NCBI RefSeq assembly: GCF_900290275.1
Contig: NZ_LT985324.1
Span: forward strand, 1,051,143-1,115,142
Direction of reading: 5' to 3'
Origin: Prevotella merdae
GTDB taxonomy: Bacteria; Bacteroidota; Bacteroidia; Bacteroidales; Bacteroidaceae
DNA length: 64,000 nucleotides
Shown: in pieces, positions 25,206 through 34,505 of the stretch
Numbering within the stretch: position 1 is the first letter of the stretch
Layout of the letters: every line of letters starts with the position of its first letter
Translations under genes and position numbers: made by a program
Notes under the pieces: model-generated
Told to the model about the DNA's origin: nothing
Databases searched by the model: none
What the model saw: the letters and a program-made list of their open reading frames with translations, nothing else

Positions 25206-26027
25206 TTATCTAAAAATTTTATAGGCAATCTTCTTTACCCACGGTGGCGAAACCAACATGCAGAACATCATATATCCAAATACTGTTGCTCCGAAGCCAT
25301 ATCCAAGAGTCTTGTTGATGATTTTACGATCGTGCAATTGTTTCTTTGCAAAAGCCCAACCATTACGACGCTTCTTGAACAATGAGTTGGTGAAACGGAA
25401 ACGCAACACTACATCCGGCAAGTTGGCATGTTTTGTACCAGCCTTCATGCCGTCAAGCCAAAGCATAGTATCCTGGTTCTGTCTGTACTCAGGGCGATAC
25501 TTACATCCAGCCTTGTCAAAGAAGCTCTTGCGGAACATCACAGCAGGATGGGCATGAGGATTTCTGCGGGCAAAGAAATTATAGCAATCATCCGATGTCA
25601 ACGGATAAACGATTGTCTTTCCCCTACTCTCGCTGTTCTCGTCAATCTCCTCTATCGCTCCACCCACAACATCTATTTCGGGATGTTGTTGCAGATAAGC
25701 CATCTGCCTTTCAAAACGCTCAGGCATCGAGATGTCATCGGCATCCATTCGGGCTATATACTCATAACCCTCCTTAAAACAGATGTCAAGCAAATCGTTC
25801 AACACAATGGCAAGACCGCGGTTTTCTTTAAACCATTCCACGGTCACGCGTTCATCCTGCTCATACTTTTTCAAACACTCTTCCAAATCCTTGCCTACAG
25901 GACCATCCACCCCAATAAAGAGGTGAATGTCCTTGTATGTCTGATTTAGAATACTGTCAAACGACAGTTTAATATACTGAACTTTATCGTTCTTGTATAC
26001 AGGTAATATTACTGCTATTTTTTTCAT
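25206..26027 (-). CDS. Glycosyltransferase family 2
   Basis: A 273-residue GT-A fold transferase. AVILPVYKNDKVQYIKLSFDS opens the nucleotide-binding domain (20 residues after the start), RMDADDISMPERFERQ is the Asp-x-Asp metal and donor site, and NPHAHPAVMFRKSFF is typical for rhamnosyl/galactosyl-type GT2 enzymes. The C-terminal ~40 residues are hydrophobic and may bind the membrane. Donor and acceptor cannot be told. Starts 2 bases after the upstream stop. Confidence 0.9.
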   Translation of the reverse strand: MKKIAVILPVYKNDKVQYIKLSFDSILNQTYKDIHLFIGVDGPVGKDLEECLKKYEQDERVTVEWFKENRGLAIVLNDLLDICFKEGYEYIARMDADDISMPERFERQMAYLQQHPEIDVVGGAIEEIDENSESRGKTIVYPLTSDDCYNFFARRNPHAHPAVMFRKSFFDKAGCKYRPEYRQNQDTMLWLDGMKAGTKHANLPDVVLRFRFTNSLFKKRRNGWAFAKKQLHDRKIINKTLGYGFGATVFGYMMFCMLVSPPWVKKIAYKIFR

Positions 26028-26028
26028 C

Positions 26029-27294
26029 TTAATCTAATTTTACATAATATAATCCTCTATGTCCTTCAAAGACACTGTCAAAGCATATAGCCTTTCCGTC
26101 TTGTCGCCAACGAGGATGAAGGTCACATCGAGTGTCATTATCATACTTGAATGGAGAGAACACCTTTGCCAACACCATTACACTCTCTCCCTTCGTGTCC
26201 GTATCAAGTCCTATCTTAACCTCCTGAATACGCGAACGGCTTGGATAGGTGTCAAACACTACAAGATTGTTGTCGGTAGGACAATAACTCGGATGACCGT
26301 CATTGCTTAACTGAGGCCAGATATGGGTCCATTCTTGGCTCTTGTCTTTCATCAGATAATAGCCAGGACCAAATTCCTTTTTTCTTTCAAAAGCAATTAT
26401 TTCCTCGTCATTCTTCCAATAGCAATGGCTCACCATGTCGTCGTCGCTCAATACATACATGTCTGAGCCATCGACATTACATGTTACCAAACGGGTATAC
26501 TTTCTTTGACCACAGAACCAACGATACAACACCATAAATCGCTTACCGTTTGGCGAAAGCATCAAATGGTTCACCTTATGCACACTTCCCTCCTCCTTCA
26601 TTTCGTGGCGAGGCTCAAAGTTTGCAAAGTCTGTATATTTCAACAAGTCTGTTGCCTTTCCCGTTTCAATGTCTATCTTCCATACGGCAGTAGCATTAGG
26701 CAAAGCTATGCCCTTTGTCTTCTCTGGCAGTCCGGCATATCCATAACCCAATCGCAGACTATGCAGGCGAGAGAAATCCAAGCTCAAACCTGTCTTGCCA
26801 TCGGCAGAAACAGTATAACAAGGCATTGGCAGAACTCTCTCTTCCATCGTCTCCACGTTAAGTATCACAGAGCAATACTTACCCTCACGCATATCATTAT
26901 ACAATATGCGAGACTTGAAATCAGGTCCCAACCATTGTGCCATACATCCTTGTTGCACATTCCAGGTATGCGTAGTTGCTATATGCTTTACATTATTGCC
27001 ATTCTTAGTGTCAATAAGCAGGATATCTGCTGTACCCAAAGGGTCTGGCTCACTCCAAGTGTCCTTAGCCCTCATGCAAATCATATATCGCATAGTGGCA
27101 TCCCATGGCGACTTGTCGTAGTAACCAAAGAAATACTCATGCGAAGGGTCGTCAGGCGACACCTTCACAATGTTGCCCTCCGACTTTATCTTCTTACTCA
27201 CAGCATAACAACCCAACTGGTATGCACGCTTGATATATTTCTTAACACCAGGAACTTTGTTCAACTGGTAGTTTACTTTCTGCTCTAAACTCAT
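26029..27294 (-). CDS. Beta-propeller-like protein of the polysaccharide locus
   Basis: A 421-residue protein with repeated four-strand blade patterns (for example SPWDATMRYMICMRA, LMLSPNGKRFMVLYRW, WPQLSNDGHPSYCPTDN, LHPRWRQDGKAICFDS), reminiscent of TolB/oligogalacturonate-lyase-type propellers. No signal peptide is seen, so it would be cytoplasmic, unlike most such lyases. Genes like this are met in capsule and O-antigen loci of Bacteroidota next to family 2 transferases; the function is unknown. Possibly a scaffold or modifying enzyme. Confidence 0.6.
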   Translation of the reverse strand: MSLEQKVNYQLNKVPGVKKYIKRAYQLGCYAVSKKIKSEGNIVKVSPDDPSHEYFFGYYDKSPWDATMRYMICMRAKDTWSEPDPLGTADILLIDTKNGNNVKHIATTHTWNVQQGCMAQWLGPDFKSRILYNDMREGKYCSVILNVETMEERVLPMPCYTVSADGKTGLSLDFSRLHSLRLGYGYAGLPEKTKGIALPNATAVWKIDIETGKATDLLKYTDFANFEPRHEMKEEGSVHKVNHLMLSPNGKRFMVLYRWFCGQRKYTRLVTCNVDGSDMYVLSDDDMVSHCYWKNDEEIIAFERKKEFGPGYYLMKDKSQEWTHIWPQLSNDGHPSYCPTDNNLVVFDTYPSRSRIQEVKIGLDTDTKGESVMVLAKVFSPFKYDNDTRCDLHPRWRQDGKAICFDSVFEGHRGLYYVKLD

Positions 27295-27330
27295 TGTTTT
27301 GACTTCTTTTATTCAATTAGACGTTCCTTT

Positions 27331-28299
27331 TTATGCACCCTTCTTTATCATCTGCGAATGTAAGTATGCTATCAATTTAATTCCTGGCACAAAATGCCAC
27401 TGGGCAAATTTCAAGAATGCCATTTTAGGCTTGCCAAGATATTTTATAATCTCACACTTCCACCACTCTGGATACTTCTTCTCGTACTCTTTTATATAAT
27501 TAAGTATTGTAGTATTATCCTTTCCAGACTTACACATCATCAAAAGAGCACCATACAGAATGTCTGTTACCGACTTATTCTTCATCTCAAGAGGATACTT
27601 CTTCAAGAACTTATCCTCAAGTATTGCAAAAGCATTTACCATATCACTATGGTCCATTTTTGCATTGTTAGACAAAGACGTAGGACGTTGGCGATAGAAA
27701 TAAAGAGGTTCGTTCAAATAGTAAGCATTGCCACATGCAGCAATGGCCTGACAGACGTATGCCACATCTTCACATCTACGAATTTTCGGAAAACGTACAT
27801 GCTGACATTCGGAAAGTTTGTAAAACTTTCCGAATGTATGATTTCGTACCGAAATCATACAGTCGGAAACAGATTTCCTACCTCTCTTATTAATATACAT
27901 AGATCTTGATATACTTGTATTTCCATCTAACCAAGCATAATAGTCATAGATTACGCAATTGACATTTTCCCTTAAGATAACTGCATCTATCTTCTCAAGA
28001 AAATCTCTTGCCACCCAATCGTCATTATCCACAAATGTTATCCACTCGCCTTTGGCAGCCTCAATGCCCATATTACGTGCATTACCAGGTCCGCTATTTT
28101 TCTCGGCTTGAAGAAGGGTTATCTGTAAAGGACATTGCCTAACATACTCTTGCAATTTCTTCCAAGATCCGTCTGTAGAACAGTCATCAACAATGACCAC
28201 TTCAAAGTCCTTTACCGTCTGATTCAACAAAGAATCAAAATATTTGTCCATCAGTTCAAATGAGTTGAACTGAGGAGTAATGATAGAATATTTTGCCAT
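27331..28299 (-). CDS. Glycosyltransferase family 2 with two palindromes in its coding sequence
   Basis: A 322-residue GT2 enzyme: YSIITPQFNSFELMDKYFDS start, VIVDDCSTDGSW (UDP-binding Asp), GPGNARNMGIEAAKGEWITF and the VDNDDW metal site, then RRCEDVAYVC. Residues about 147-165 (CMISVRNHTFGKFYKLSEC) are encoded by two adjoining perfect hairpins (27806-27836 and 27835-27861). They fall between the catalytic core and the conserved RRCEDV helix, where GT2 loops vary, so the enzyme may still fold. Part of the - strand locus. Confidence 0.88.
   Translation of the reverse strand: MAKYSIITPQFNSFELMDKYFDSLLNQTVKDFEVVIVDDCSTDGSWKKLQEYVRQCPLQITLLQAEKNSGPGNARNMGIEAAKGEWITFVDNDDWVARDFLEKIDAVILRENVNCVIYDYYAWLDGNTSISRSMYINKRGRKSVSDCMISVRNHTFGKFYKLSECQHVRFPKIRRCEDVAYVCQAIAACGNAYYLNEPLYFYRQRPTSLSNNAKMDHSDMVNAFAILEDKFLKKYPLEMKNKSVTDILYGALLMMCKSGKDNTTILNYIKEYEKKYPEWWKCEIIKYLGKPKMAFLKFAQWHFVPGIKLIAYLHSQMIKKGA
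27806..27861. repeat. Twin perfect palindromes inside a glycosyltransferase gene
   Basis: CATTCGGAAAGTTT (27806-27819), loop GTA, AAACTTTCCGAATG (27823-27836): 14-bp stem. It shares two bases with the next: TGTATGATTTCG (27835-27846), loop TAC, CGAAATCATACA (27850-27861): 12-bp stem. Both loops are three bases. Confidence 0.95.
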
Positions 28300-28348
28300 A
28301 CTTCCAATTTTGAAAAAAAGATACGACTGGAAGCACAGCTTTGTATGG

Positions 28349-29321
28349 TTACTTTCTCATAGCCTTAAGCTTTGCCAATACCCAAATCAATAAATAAAAA
28401 CCGTGTTGCAGCAACCATCCCACAATGCGGGCCTTGCCACTCATATTGTTTTTATCTATTGGATATTTTTTGTCTATTACCTCGCTCAAGCGTCTTCTAC
28501 ATCTCTTTACTTCGGTAAGATATGAAGAAAACGGATAGTTATTGGCAAGACAATTGGCAGAAACTGCTGATGCCGTGAGAAGAAAAGCATTGATGGTGTT
28601 AGCGAACTTAGGATACAAATCCATTTCCTGTACTTTATCTTTCATTGCTAAAGCCACTCCTCCCCAAGGATCATCCACCTTTAAATGAGACTGGCTGTCA
28701 CCTCTTTGCACATAGTTATAAAGAGGCTTATCAATGAACGCTACAGACTTTGCATACCACAATACTTGAAAACTGTACAGTGCTTCCTCGCCGATTTTAT
28801 GTTTTGTATACTTTACATTATTTTCTCGTAAAATATTAATTTTCAAGGCCTTTCTTACCCCCCCCCCAATCAATTTTGCCTGTCATCTGACGACGCAAAA
28901 TTGTCTCTATTGAGAGATTTTTGTTCTTAGCCATAAAATCCTCCTTAAGCACACGTCCATCCTCATCAACGTCACGAACGTTGATAAAAACAACATCTTC
29001 ATCATGCTTCGAAAGGAGTTGAAAATAATCCTTTTCTATATAGTCATCTGAATCGATGAAAACAACATAATTACCCGAAGCCTTTGCTATTCCCGTATTA
29101 CGGGCAATACCAGGCCCTGCATTTTCTTGGTGTATCACACTGATACGGTCGTCCACATCTGCATATTTCTGACAAATCTCCAGACTTTTGTCTTTAGACC
29201 CATCGTCAACGAGAATCATCTGCCAATTATTGTATGTCTGAGCTTGCACGCTCTCAATACAACGACCAACATAATTCTCAGCGTTATATACGGGGACAAT
29301 TACTGAAATAGTAGGAGCCAT
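28349..29321 (-). pseudogene. Glycosyltransferase family 2, frameshifted at a G10 tract (probable phase-variable gene)
   Basis: Two overlapping frames make one GT2 enzyme. The first (29321 down to 28836) has the full core: TISVIVPVYNAENYVGRCIE, LVDDGSKD, GPGIARNTG and VFIDSDDYIEKDYF, then reaches KIDW and runs into a wrong frame (GGGKKGLEN, stop). The second (28873 down to 28349) continues with VRKALKINILRENNVKYTKH and GEEALYSFQVLWYAKS, the normal GT2 follow-up. The break is a run of ten G on the coding strand (28867-28858). With nine G (or six) the frames join as W-G-G-V-R-K, giving about 324 residues. In this sequence the gene is OFF. Confidence 0.85.
28858..28867 (-). repeat. Poly-G(10) tract, frame-breaking
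   Basis: Ten C on the + strand (G on the coding strand), located after codon ~151 of the glycosyltransferase. Loss of one base (or gain of two) restores the frame. Confidence 0.9.
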
Positions 29322-29322
29322 T

Positions 29323-30354
29323 TTATTTTTTCTTTTTTAATTCTATAGAAACTTTTCCATATAATGCCAAATATAATATTGGCAAAGGCATACGTTTTAT
29401 TATAGCCATCATTATTCTTTGATAAGGACGCAATATGCTTGGTTCTGCAACATGGCGTATACCTGTCTTATCAATTGCTTGACTTAACCATTTTTTTCTT
29501 TGTTTCCTGTCAAAATTCATTTTAGGAGAGAAAGACAACTCCAATGACTTTATAACATTACAGATATATTCTTTTGATATAAGCTCATGTGTTATCTTAT
29601 CATTTTTATTCCATGTCAAGATTGTTTCCTTACGCACTTCATTCAAACCTATAACTGCATCAATATAGTCCACTGGATATTTCTTCCATTCAAGCGTTAA
29701 GTCATTTGTATAGTATGTATAAAGTACATCACTTATAAAGTGCACACGTTTAACATAACACATATAACGTCCTATAAAGCCTTCATCTTGATGGCGTCTC
29801 AATGAAGGATATCTAACATCATTTTTACGAATAACGTCCAAATCAAAGAATTTATTCCAAGGAGCACCCTGTATTCCATATTTGGACATCGTTGTCATAT
29901 AATCTTTATAATCCGCTCGTATTTCACTTCCGTCTTTAAATAAGTCCGGATATTGTTTAACAGATGTTGTGATACCTTTAGTATTGACATTTCGAAATCC
30001 AAAAACAACCAAATCAGCCTCCTTCTCCTGTATAGACCTAACAAGAATTGTTAATGTATTCGGTTCAATATAATCATCTGCATCAGGAAAATATATATAC
30101 TTTCCTTTTGCACAATCAATACCAGAATTGCGAGCAGGACCAGATCCACGGTTCTCTGTATGTACAACTTTTACGATTTGTGATGTCGATGCAATTCTAT
30201 TGCATACTTCAAGACTATTATCTTGCGAGCCATCATCAACTAAAATAACTTCATAGTTAGAATAGTCTTGGCAAAGTATCGACTTAACACACAATTCTAT
30301 TTTATCACCCATATTATAAATAGGGACAACAATACTTACTAGTGGGTTATTCAT
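29323..30354 (-). CDS. Glycosyltransferase family 2
   Basis: A 343-residue GT2 enzyme: VSIVVPIYNMGDKIELCVKS start, VILVDDGSQDNS, GSGPARNSGIDCAKGKYIYF and FPDADDYIEPNT as the metal-site loop, where PDADD replaces the more common DSDD. QDEGFIGRYM matches the catalytic-base helix. The C-terminus ends in a basic stretch (IELKKKK), likely at the membrane. Its ATG overlaps the end of the acetyltransferase gene (ATGA, 30351-30354), so the two are translationally coupled. Confidence 0.9.
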   Translation of the reverse strand: MNNPLVSIVVPIYNMGDKIELCVKSILCQDYSNYEVILVDDGSQDNSLEVCNRIASTSQIVKVVHTENRGSGPARNSGIDCAKGKYIYFPDADDYIEPNTLTILVRSIQEKEADLVVFGFRNVNTKGITTSVKQYPDLFKDGSEIRADYKDYMTTMSKYGIQGAPWNKFFDLDVIRKNDVRYPSLRRHQDEGFIGRYMCYVKRVHFISDVLYTYYTNDLTLEWKKYPVDYIDAVIGLNEVRKETILTWNKNDKITHELISKEYICNVIKSLELSFSPKMNFDRKQRKKWLSQAIDKTGIRHVAEPSILRPYQRIMMAIIKRMPLPILYLALYGKVSIELKKKK

Positions 30355-30887
30355 TTTCGTATCTTTTTTTTGACAAACTTCTCAGGATGCTTTATCATCA
30401 TTTCTTTTACTTCATAGCGACTCATTGCCATATCCTGAGATTTTGCTATAAATGAGTCCCATGTTCCTATCTTTTTAGCAGGATTACCACCTATAATAAT
30501 CCGTTCTTCATTAAAACTATTGCAGACAACACTACCAGAAGCTACTATAATGTTATTGGCAAGGGTAACTCCATACATAATAGTAGACCTTTGACCAATA
30601 AAACAGTTATCTCCGATGACAACATAACCAAATAAATTATAACATGAAGGACTCACCTTCATTATACTATTATCATGAGTTACAAACTGTACGTCTTCTG
30701 CAACTGTAACATTATTTCCAATACGTATCAAGAAACTTTCTGCGGTACAAATATTCGCAACAATATTCCCCCCCCCACCGATTTGTATTCCTTGCCGTCT
30801 CAGAAAATTATGCTTGATTTCATTATTATGAAATACTTTTGAAAGAAGTTTAAAAAACAAATATTGTAGTTGTTTCATATTTATCAT
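30351..30887 (-). CDS. Hexapeptide-repeat acyltransferase with a G9 tract
   Basis: A 178-residue left-handed beta-helix acyltransferase (LbH/WcaF-like), expected to O-acetylate a sugar of the surface glycan. The hexapeptide repeats are clear in IRIGNNVTVAEDVQFVTHD, VVIGDNCFIGQRSTIMYGV and IIVASGSVV, ending with the family's IIGGNPAKKIG. Four glycines in IQIGGGGNIV are encoded partly by nine G in a row (30776-30768), which is in frame here. ATG 30887 overlaps the upstream stop (ATGA); ATG 30878 is possible. Confidence 0.88.
   Translation of the reverse strand: MINMKQLQYLFFKLLSKVFHNNEIKHNFLRRQGIQIGGGGNIVANICTAESFLIRIGNNVTVAEDVQFVTHDNSIMKVSPSCYNLFGYVVIGDNCFIGQRSTIMYGVTLANNIIVASGSVVCNSFNEERIIIGGNPAKKIGTWDSFIAKSQDMAMSRYEVKEMMIKHPEKFVKKKIRK
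30768..30776 (-). repeat. Poly-G(9) tract, in frame
   Basis: Nine C on the + strand, coding for three glycines near the start of the acyltransferase. A one-base change in length would truncate the protein after about 50 codons. Confidence 0.9.
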
Positions 30888-32065
30888 TTTAAAGATAAAA
30901 CAATTTCTGATTTGAATTTTTTCAGAACACATGGATACTCTAATGTCGATACAAATTGATTTATATCGTTTTTAAACATTACAGGATCTGTATTTTTTGC
31001 CTTAACAAGAGCATTTTGTATAGAAACTGGACTTTTAATGTCATACAAAATGCCTACACCATATTTATTAACCATTGTTTTATAAGGGTCATAATCAGGC
31101 GCAATTATAGGCTTACCTGCAAGAAGGGCTTCCGACATTGTACCATTAGTTACTGACGATAACTGTTTCTCGTCACAAAGTAAAAGATACTCACATGTAT
31201 TTATAAGCAAATTATACTCTTCATCTGACAAACGCCTATCTATACGCTTAATATTATTATGTCCATCTATCAATTCTGCAATTCGTTTGCTATAACCATG
31301 CTCTTCTGAAGCTTTTCCTGCAATTGTAAACAATATGTCTTTATCACCTAGCTCATTCAAAGCTTGTATACATAAATCTACACGTTTTTGAGGCCGTAAA
31401 GAGCCAATACACAATATTTTACATTTTCCATCTTGTTCTCTTTTCTCATTTCCTACTCTCTTACCAGTATATTCATCTATCACACGCTCTGGCCTGAGAA
31501 CTAATTGCCATGATTGAAAACCAAGCTCAAGAAATTCCTTCCTAATAATTTCATCAGATACAAACAAACGAACATTACTACTATGTAGATAATAATTAGA
31601 TATTATTTTTGAACTGAATGTCTCATATTTAAGATGCAATCTCTTGTAATACGTTAAATAATAACTTCTTAGACCCCAGAAAAAAACAGTTTTGTCTTTA
31701 GGTATTTTCTTCAACCACATAAACGGCATTCCTATCATCATTGTACCAGCATAAAGATACTTTGTAATAGGAGCCAATTCATCAATGACTTTACATAAAT
31801 ACCTATCAATTATATATCTATTTTTTAGATTTTCATAATAGCGTCCAACAGAAGTACGTGCTGAACTGGGACGTAACGAAGCCTTACATTTTGCATTAAC
31901 TTTAACATGTGGAATACCTTCCACCTTACAGTATTCTGCCTCATGAAAAACATCTGCAATCGCTACATGATAACCGCTATCACGCAATAGACGAGCTATA
32001 TTACACAAATCTGTACAATGATTAATACTATTATACAGAGTTTCAAAAAGTATAAAATCGTACAT
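30884..32065 (-). CDS. Glycosyltransferase family 4
   Basis: A 393-residue GT-B fold enzyme. The C-terminal donor-binding half is typical: ILCIGSLRPQKRVDLCIQAL, LFTIAGKASEEHGY, and the E-x7-E region SEALLAGKPIIAPDYDPYK. The N-terminal half is more diverged, with a long basic stretch. It joins a sugar to the growing lipid-linked unit; donor unknown. The gene starts with ATG 32065, whose A is the last base of the Wzy-like gene's stop codon. Composition is very AT-rich, like the whole 28-38 kb stretch. Confidence 0.88.
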   Translation of the reverse strand: MYDFILFETLYNSINHCTDLCNIARLLRDSGYHVAIADVFHEAEYCKVEGIPHVKVNAKCKASLRPSSARTSVGRYYENLKNRYIIDRYLCKVIDELAPITKYLYAGTMMIGMPFMWLKKIPKDKTVFFWGLRSYYLTYYKRLHLKYETFSSKIISNYYLHSSNVRLFVSDEIIRKEFLELGFQSWQLVLRPERVIDEYTGKRVGNEKREQDGKCKILCIGSLRPQKRVDLCIQALNELGDKDILFTIAGKASEEHGYSKRIAELIDGHNNIKRIDRRLSDEEYNLLINTCEYLLLCDEKQLSSVTNGTMSEALLAGKPIIAPDYDPYKTMVNKYGVGILYDIKSPVSIQNALVKAKNTDPVMFKNDINQFVSTLEYPCVLKKFKSEIVLSLK

Positions 32066-33264
32066 TATCTGTTTTGAATATAAAGTTTATTATTAAAATA
32101 TAGTATTGCAGTTATAACATATATATAAAACATAGCAAAATGAATAACAGAGCAATGAAAAGGTCTTTGAAGATAACCTGCGAAAAGAATAGTGGAAGCA
32201 AACAAAAACTTTTTACGAGATTTCCGACCTCTTGCAACAACAATAAGTGGGAAATATATTAGAAACATCCCGACTATACCGTCAGAGGCTAATAATTCAT
32301 ATTCATTATCACCCATATATTCACCACTTCTAATATTAGTTTGCCCAACTCCAAAAACTGGACTGCTTTCAAAAACACTTTTAGCTCTTTCGGCCAACAA
32401 AGAACGTTCCGATTCTATTGTCACACTACCTTTATTAACCTCAAAACGTCCTATTGTTAACTTATAAAGAGTGGACCCGCTATTATTATTTACATATACA
32501 AAAAAGCCGACAAGTAATGTCACTATAAATATTATATATAATTTATTTTTCTTTATTGTTGAACCATAATACAATAATACGTACAATAAAGCTTGAATAT
32601 AATATGCAACCGATAATGTAAACAATAAACAAAATATTAATATTGCTTCTACCTTTTTATTTTCTATAAAAGTTTTATTTAAAATCAATGCATAAATACC
32701 CCAAAAGGCTAATGATCCAGGCTCATCAAAATAACCAGCAACTCTTATAACATTATCAACAACAGCATTTGAACAAGTCAGACCATAACAATAAGCTATT
32801 CTTCCATCTGTATTCTCAAAAGGAAAAATAGGGGATAATTGTCCAATGAAGAATAAAATAAAAGCAACTACTCCTAAAATGCATTGCAACGACAACAAAT
32901 AGTTATTAAATTTAATATATTTAAGAAGTGTACCAGCATTATACAAACATAAAAGAAGCAAATAAACTATTATCAAAAAATAGCACCTTACAAAATCAAG
33001 CTTATCATTATGAATTATTCCAAGTAGAAAATATCCTACAAATTGTATTATTACAATTTTATTTATTTTTGGTGGAAACGTAATAAATTTCTTTCCAGCA
33101 GTGATGACTATTAAAAAGGTTGCACACAATATTGTACCATTCAACAGAATGGGATTTGGCATTGCTATAAATTGACTAAACACATATGGATAACTTGCAA
33201 AAAGGGCCATTGTGAAAAGAATTACAAGTAATGCCTGTCTTATATTATTTGTCAGTGTATTCAT
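32065..33264 (-). CDS. O-antigen/capsule polymerase Wzy-like protein
   Basis: A 399-residue inner-membrane protein with about ten to twelve hydrophobic helices and almost no soluble part apart from one large loop (about residues 265-315) with many charged residues, then GVGQTNIRSGEYMGDNEYEL, typical for Wzy/Wzx-dependent polymerases, which join lipid-linked repeat units in the periplasm. Wzy proteins are too diverse for closer naming. It lies in the middle of the transferase genes and overlaps the previous gene (33245-33264). Confidence 0.8.
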   Translation of the reverse strand: MNTLTNNIRQALLVILFTMALFASYPYVFSQFIAMPNPILLNGTILCATFLIVITAGKKFITFPPKINKIVIIQFVGYFLLGIIHNDKLDFVRCYFLIIVYLLLLCLYNAGTLLKYIKFNNYLLSLQCILGVVAFILFFIGQLSPIFPFENTDGRIAYCYGLTCSNAVVDNVIRVAGYFDEPGSLAFWGIYALILNKTFIENKKVEAILIFCLLFTLSVAYYIQALLYVLLYYGSTIKKNKLYIIFIVTLLVGFFVYVNNNSGSTLYKLTIGRFEVNKGSVTIESERSLLAERAKSVFESSPVFGVGQTNIRSGEYMGDNEYELLASDGIVGMFLIYFPLIVVARGRKSRKKFLFASTILFAGYLQRPFHCSVIHFAMFYIYVITAILYFNNKLYIQNR

Positions 33265-34492
33265 TAAAGTCTAATATTATTTTTTGATAAGTTTTTAATA
33301 AATTTTCAACGATTCCACTCCTATCATGTCGCAAGGAAGCTACATGTTTAGCTTTCAATGAAATATTAGTCAACTCGTCATCTAACATATATTTACCAGC
33401 AATAATGTTGCTCAATTGTTCAAAATCACCATCATCAAACAAATATCCAGTAACTCCATCTTTGACGAGTGATGGAATTCCTCCTATATAAGTAGAAACT
33501 GTAGGTGTTCCTACTATTTGTGCTTCACATAAGGAATTAGGGCTATTATCTACATGCGATGGATGAACATAAAATGTAGCACTTGAAAGTTCCTTAGCAA
33601 GTTCAGATGCTGTTTTCTTTCCATTAAATCGTACATTGTTTTCATTAAAACTATATCCCAAAATTTCTTCTACTATTTTTATGATAGGGGCATTGGCAGA
33701 AATACCATAAACATCCCACACAAAAGAGATACCTTTCTTTGTCAAACTATGGGCTGCTAAAAGAATAGTATCAAATCCTTTATACAACTCCCCATTGTTT
33801 ATAGAAACCAAACGTAATCCTTCTCTTTTATGCCATGTTTGCTCGTAGAAATCAGACCTGATTACTTCATTACAGACATAATATTTACGATTTGGGGAAT
33901 TTTTAAGACTCATATCCTTATCCCATTGCGTCCTTCCCAAATAATAATGGTAACATCTATAATTATCTTTCTCTATCTTAGTAAGATTTCTAAATCTATA
34001 GTACTTATCAACAATTGTTTTTCTTAATAATCTCTGTTTGAATGGATAACGATTCCATACATTGTATTTCGTAAATCCTTTTGGAAACCATGCCTTAAGA
34101 CATGGTTCACATATTCCTTGGATATGTACAACAACAGGAACTGTTGTTATACATTTCACAATACTCGAAACGATGGTCTCTAATCCAAACATCTGTATAA
34201 TATCCGGTTTGAAATATTCTACATACTTTTTTACAGTATTATCATCCTTCACTAATTGGGCAGAAGTGCAAAAAGTGTGTTTTATCTTTATAAACGGGTT
34301 TAGTCTTATTTTTACAGGAAAATAACTTATACCATTTGCACAATAAGGCTCATTTCTACTGTAGGATGGATATATAATACCAACATCTATACCTTTAATA
34401 TCCTTCAATAAATCCATTAATGCATTTATCCAACTTCCACCACTATAACCTGGCTCATCGTAGAACAAATGCGAAGTAAACAACACTCGCAT
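33245..34492 (-). CDS. Glycosyltransferase family 4
   Basis: A 415-residue GT-B enzyme. RVLFTSHLFYDEPGYSGGSW begins the acceptor domain; the donor domain has LVSINNGELYKGFDTILLAA, VRFNGKKTASELAKELSSAT and the HPSHVDNSPNSLCEAQIVGT signature followed by PTVSTYIGGIPSLV. ATG 34492 was chosen; the longer frame opens at a TTG inside the previous gene. Its 3' end overlaps the Wzy gene by 20 bases. Confidence 0.9.
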   Translation of the reverse strand: MRVLFTSHLFYDEPGYSGGSWINALMDLLKDIKGIDVGIIYPSYSRNEPYCANGISYFPVKIRLNPFIKIKHTFCTSAQLVKDDNTVKKYVEYFKPDIIQMFGLETIVSSIVKCITTVPVVVHIQGICEPCLKAWFPKGFTKYNVWNRYPFKQRLLRKTIVDKYYRFRNLTKIEKDNYRCYHYYLGRTQWDKDMSLKNSPNRKYYVCNEVIRSDFYEQTWHKREGLRLVSINNGELYKGFDTILLAAHSLTKKGISFVWDVYGISANAPIIKIVEEILGYSFNENNVRFNGKKTASELAKELSSATFYVHPSHVDNSPNSLCEAQIVGTPTVSTYIGGIPSLVKDGVTGYLFDDGDFEQLSNIIAGKYMLDDELTNISLKAKHVASLRHDRSGIVENLLKTYQKIILDFNEYTDK

Positions 34493-34505
34493 AGTTTTAT
34501 TTTTT

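Noticed and set aside
28836..28873. Two separate short glycosyltransferase genes
   Set aside because: The first half holds only the catalytic core, the second only the usual continuation, and they meet at a G10 tract; one frameshifted gene explains both.
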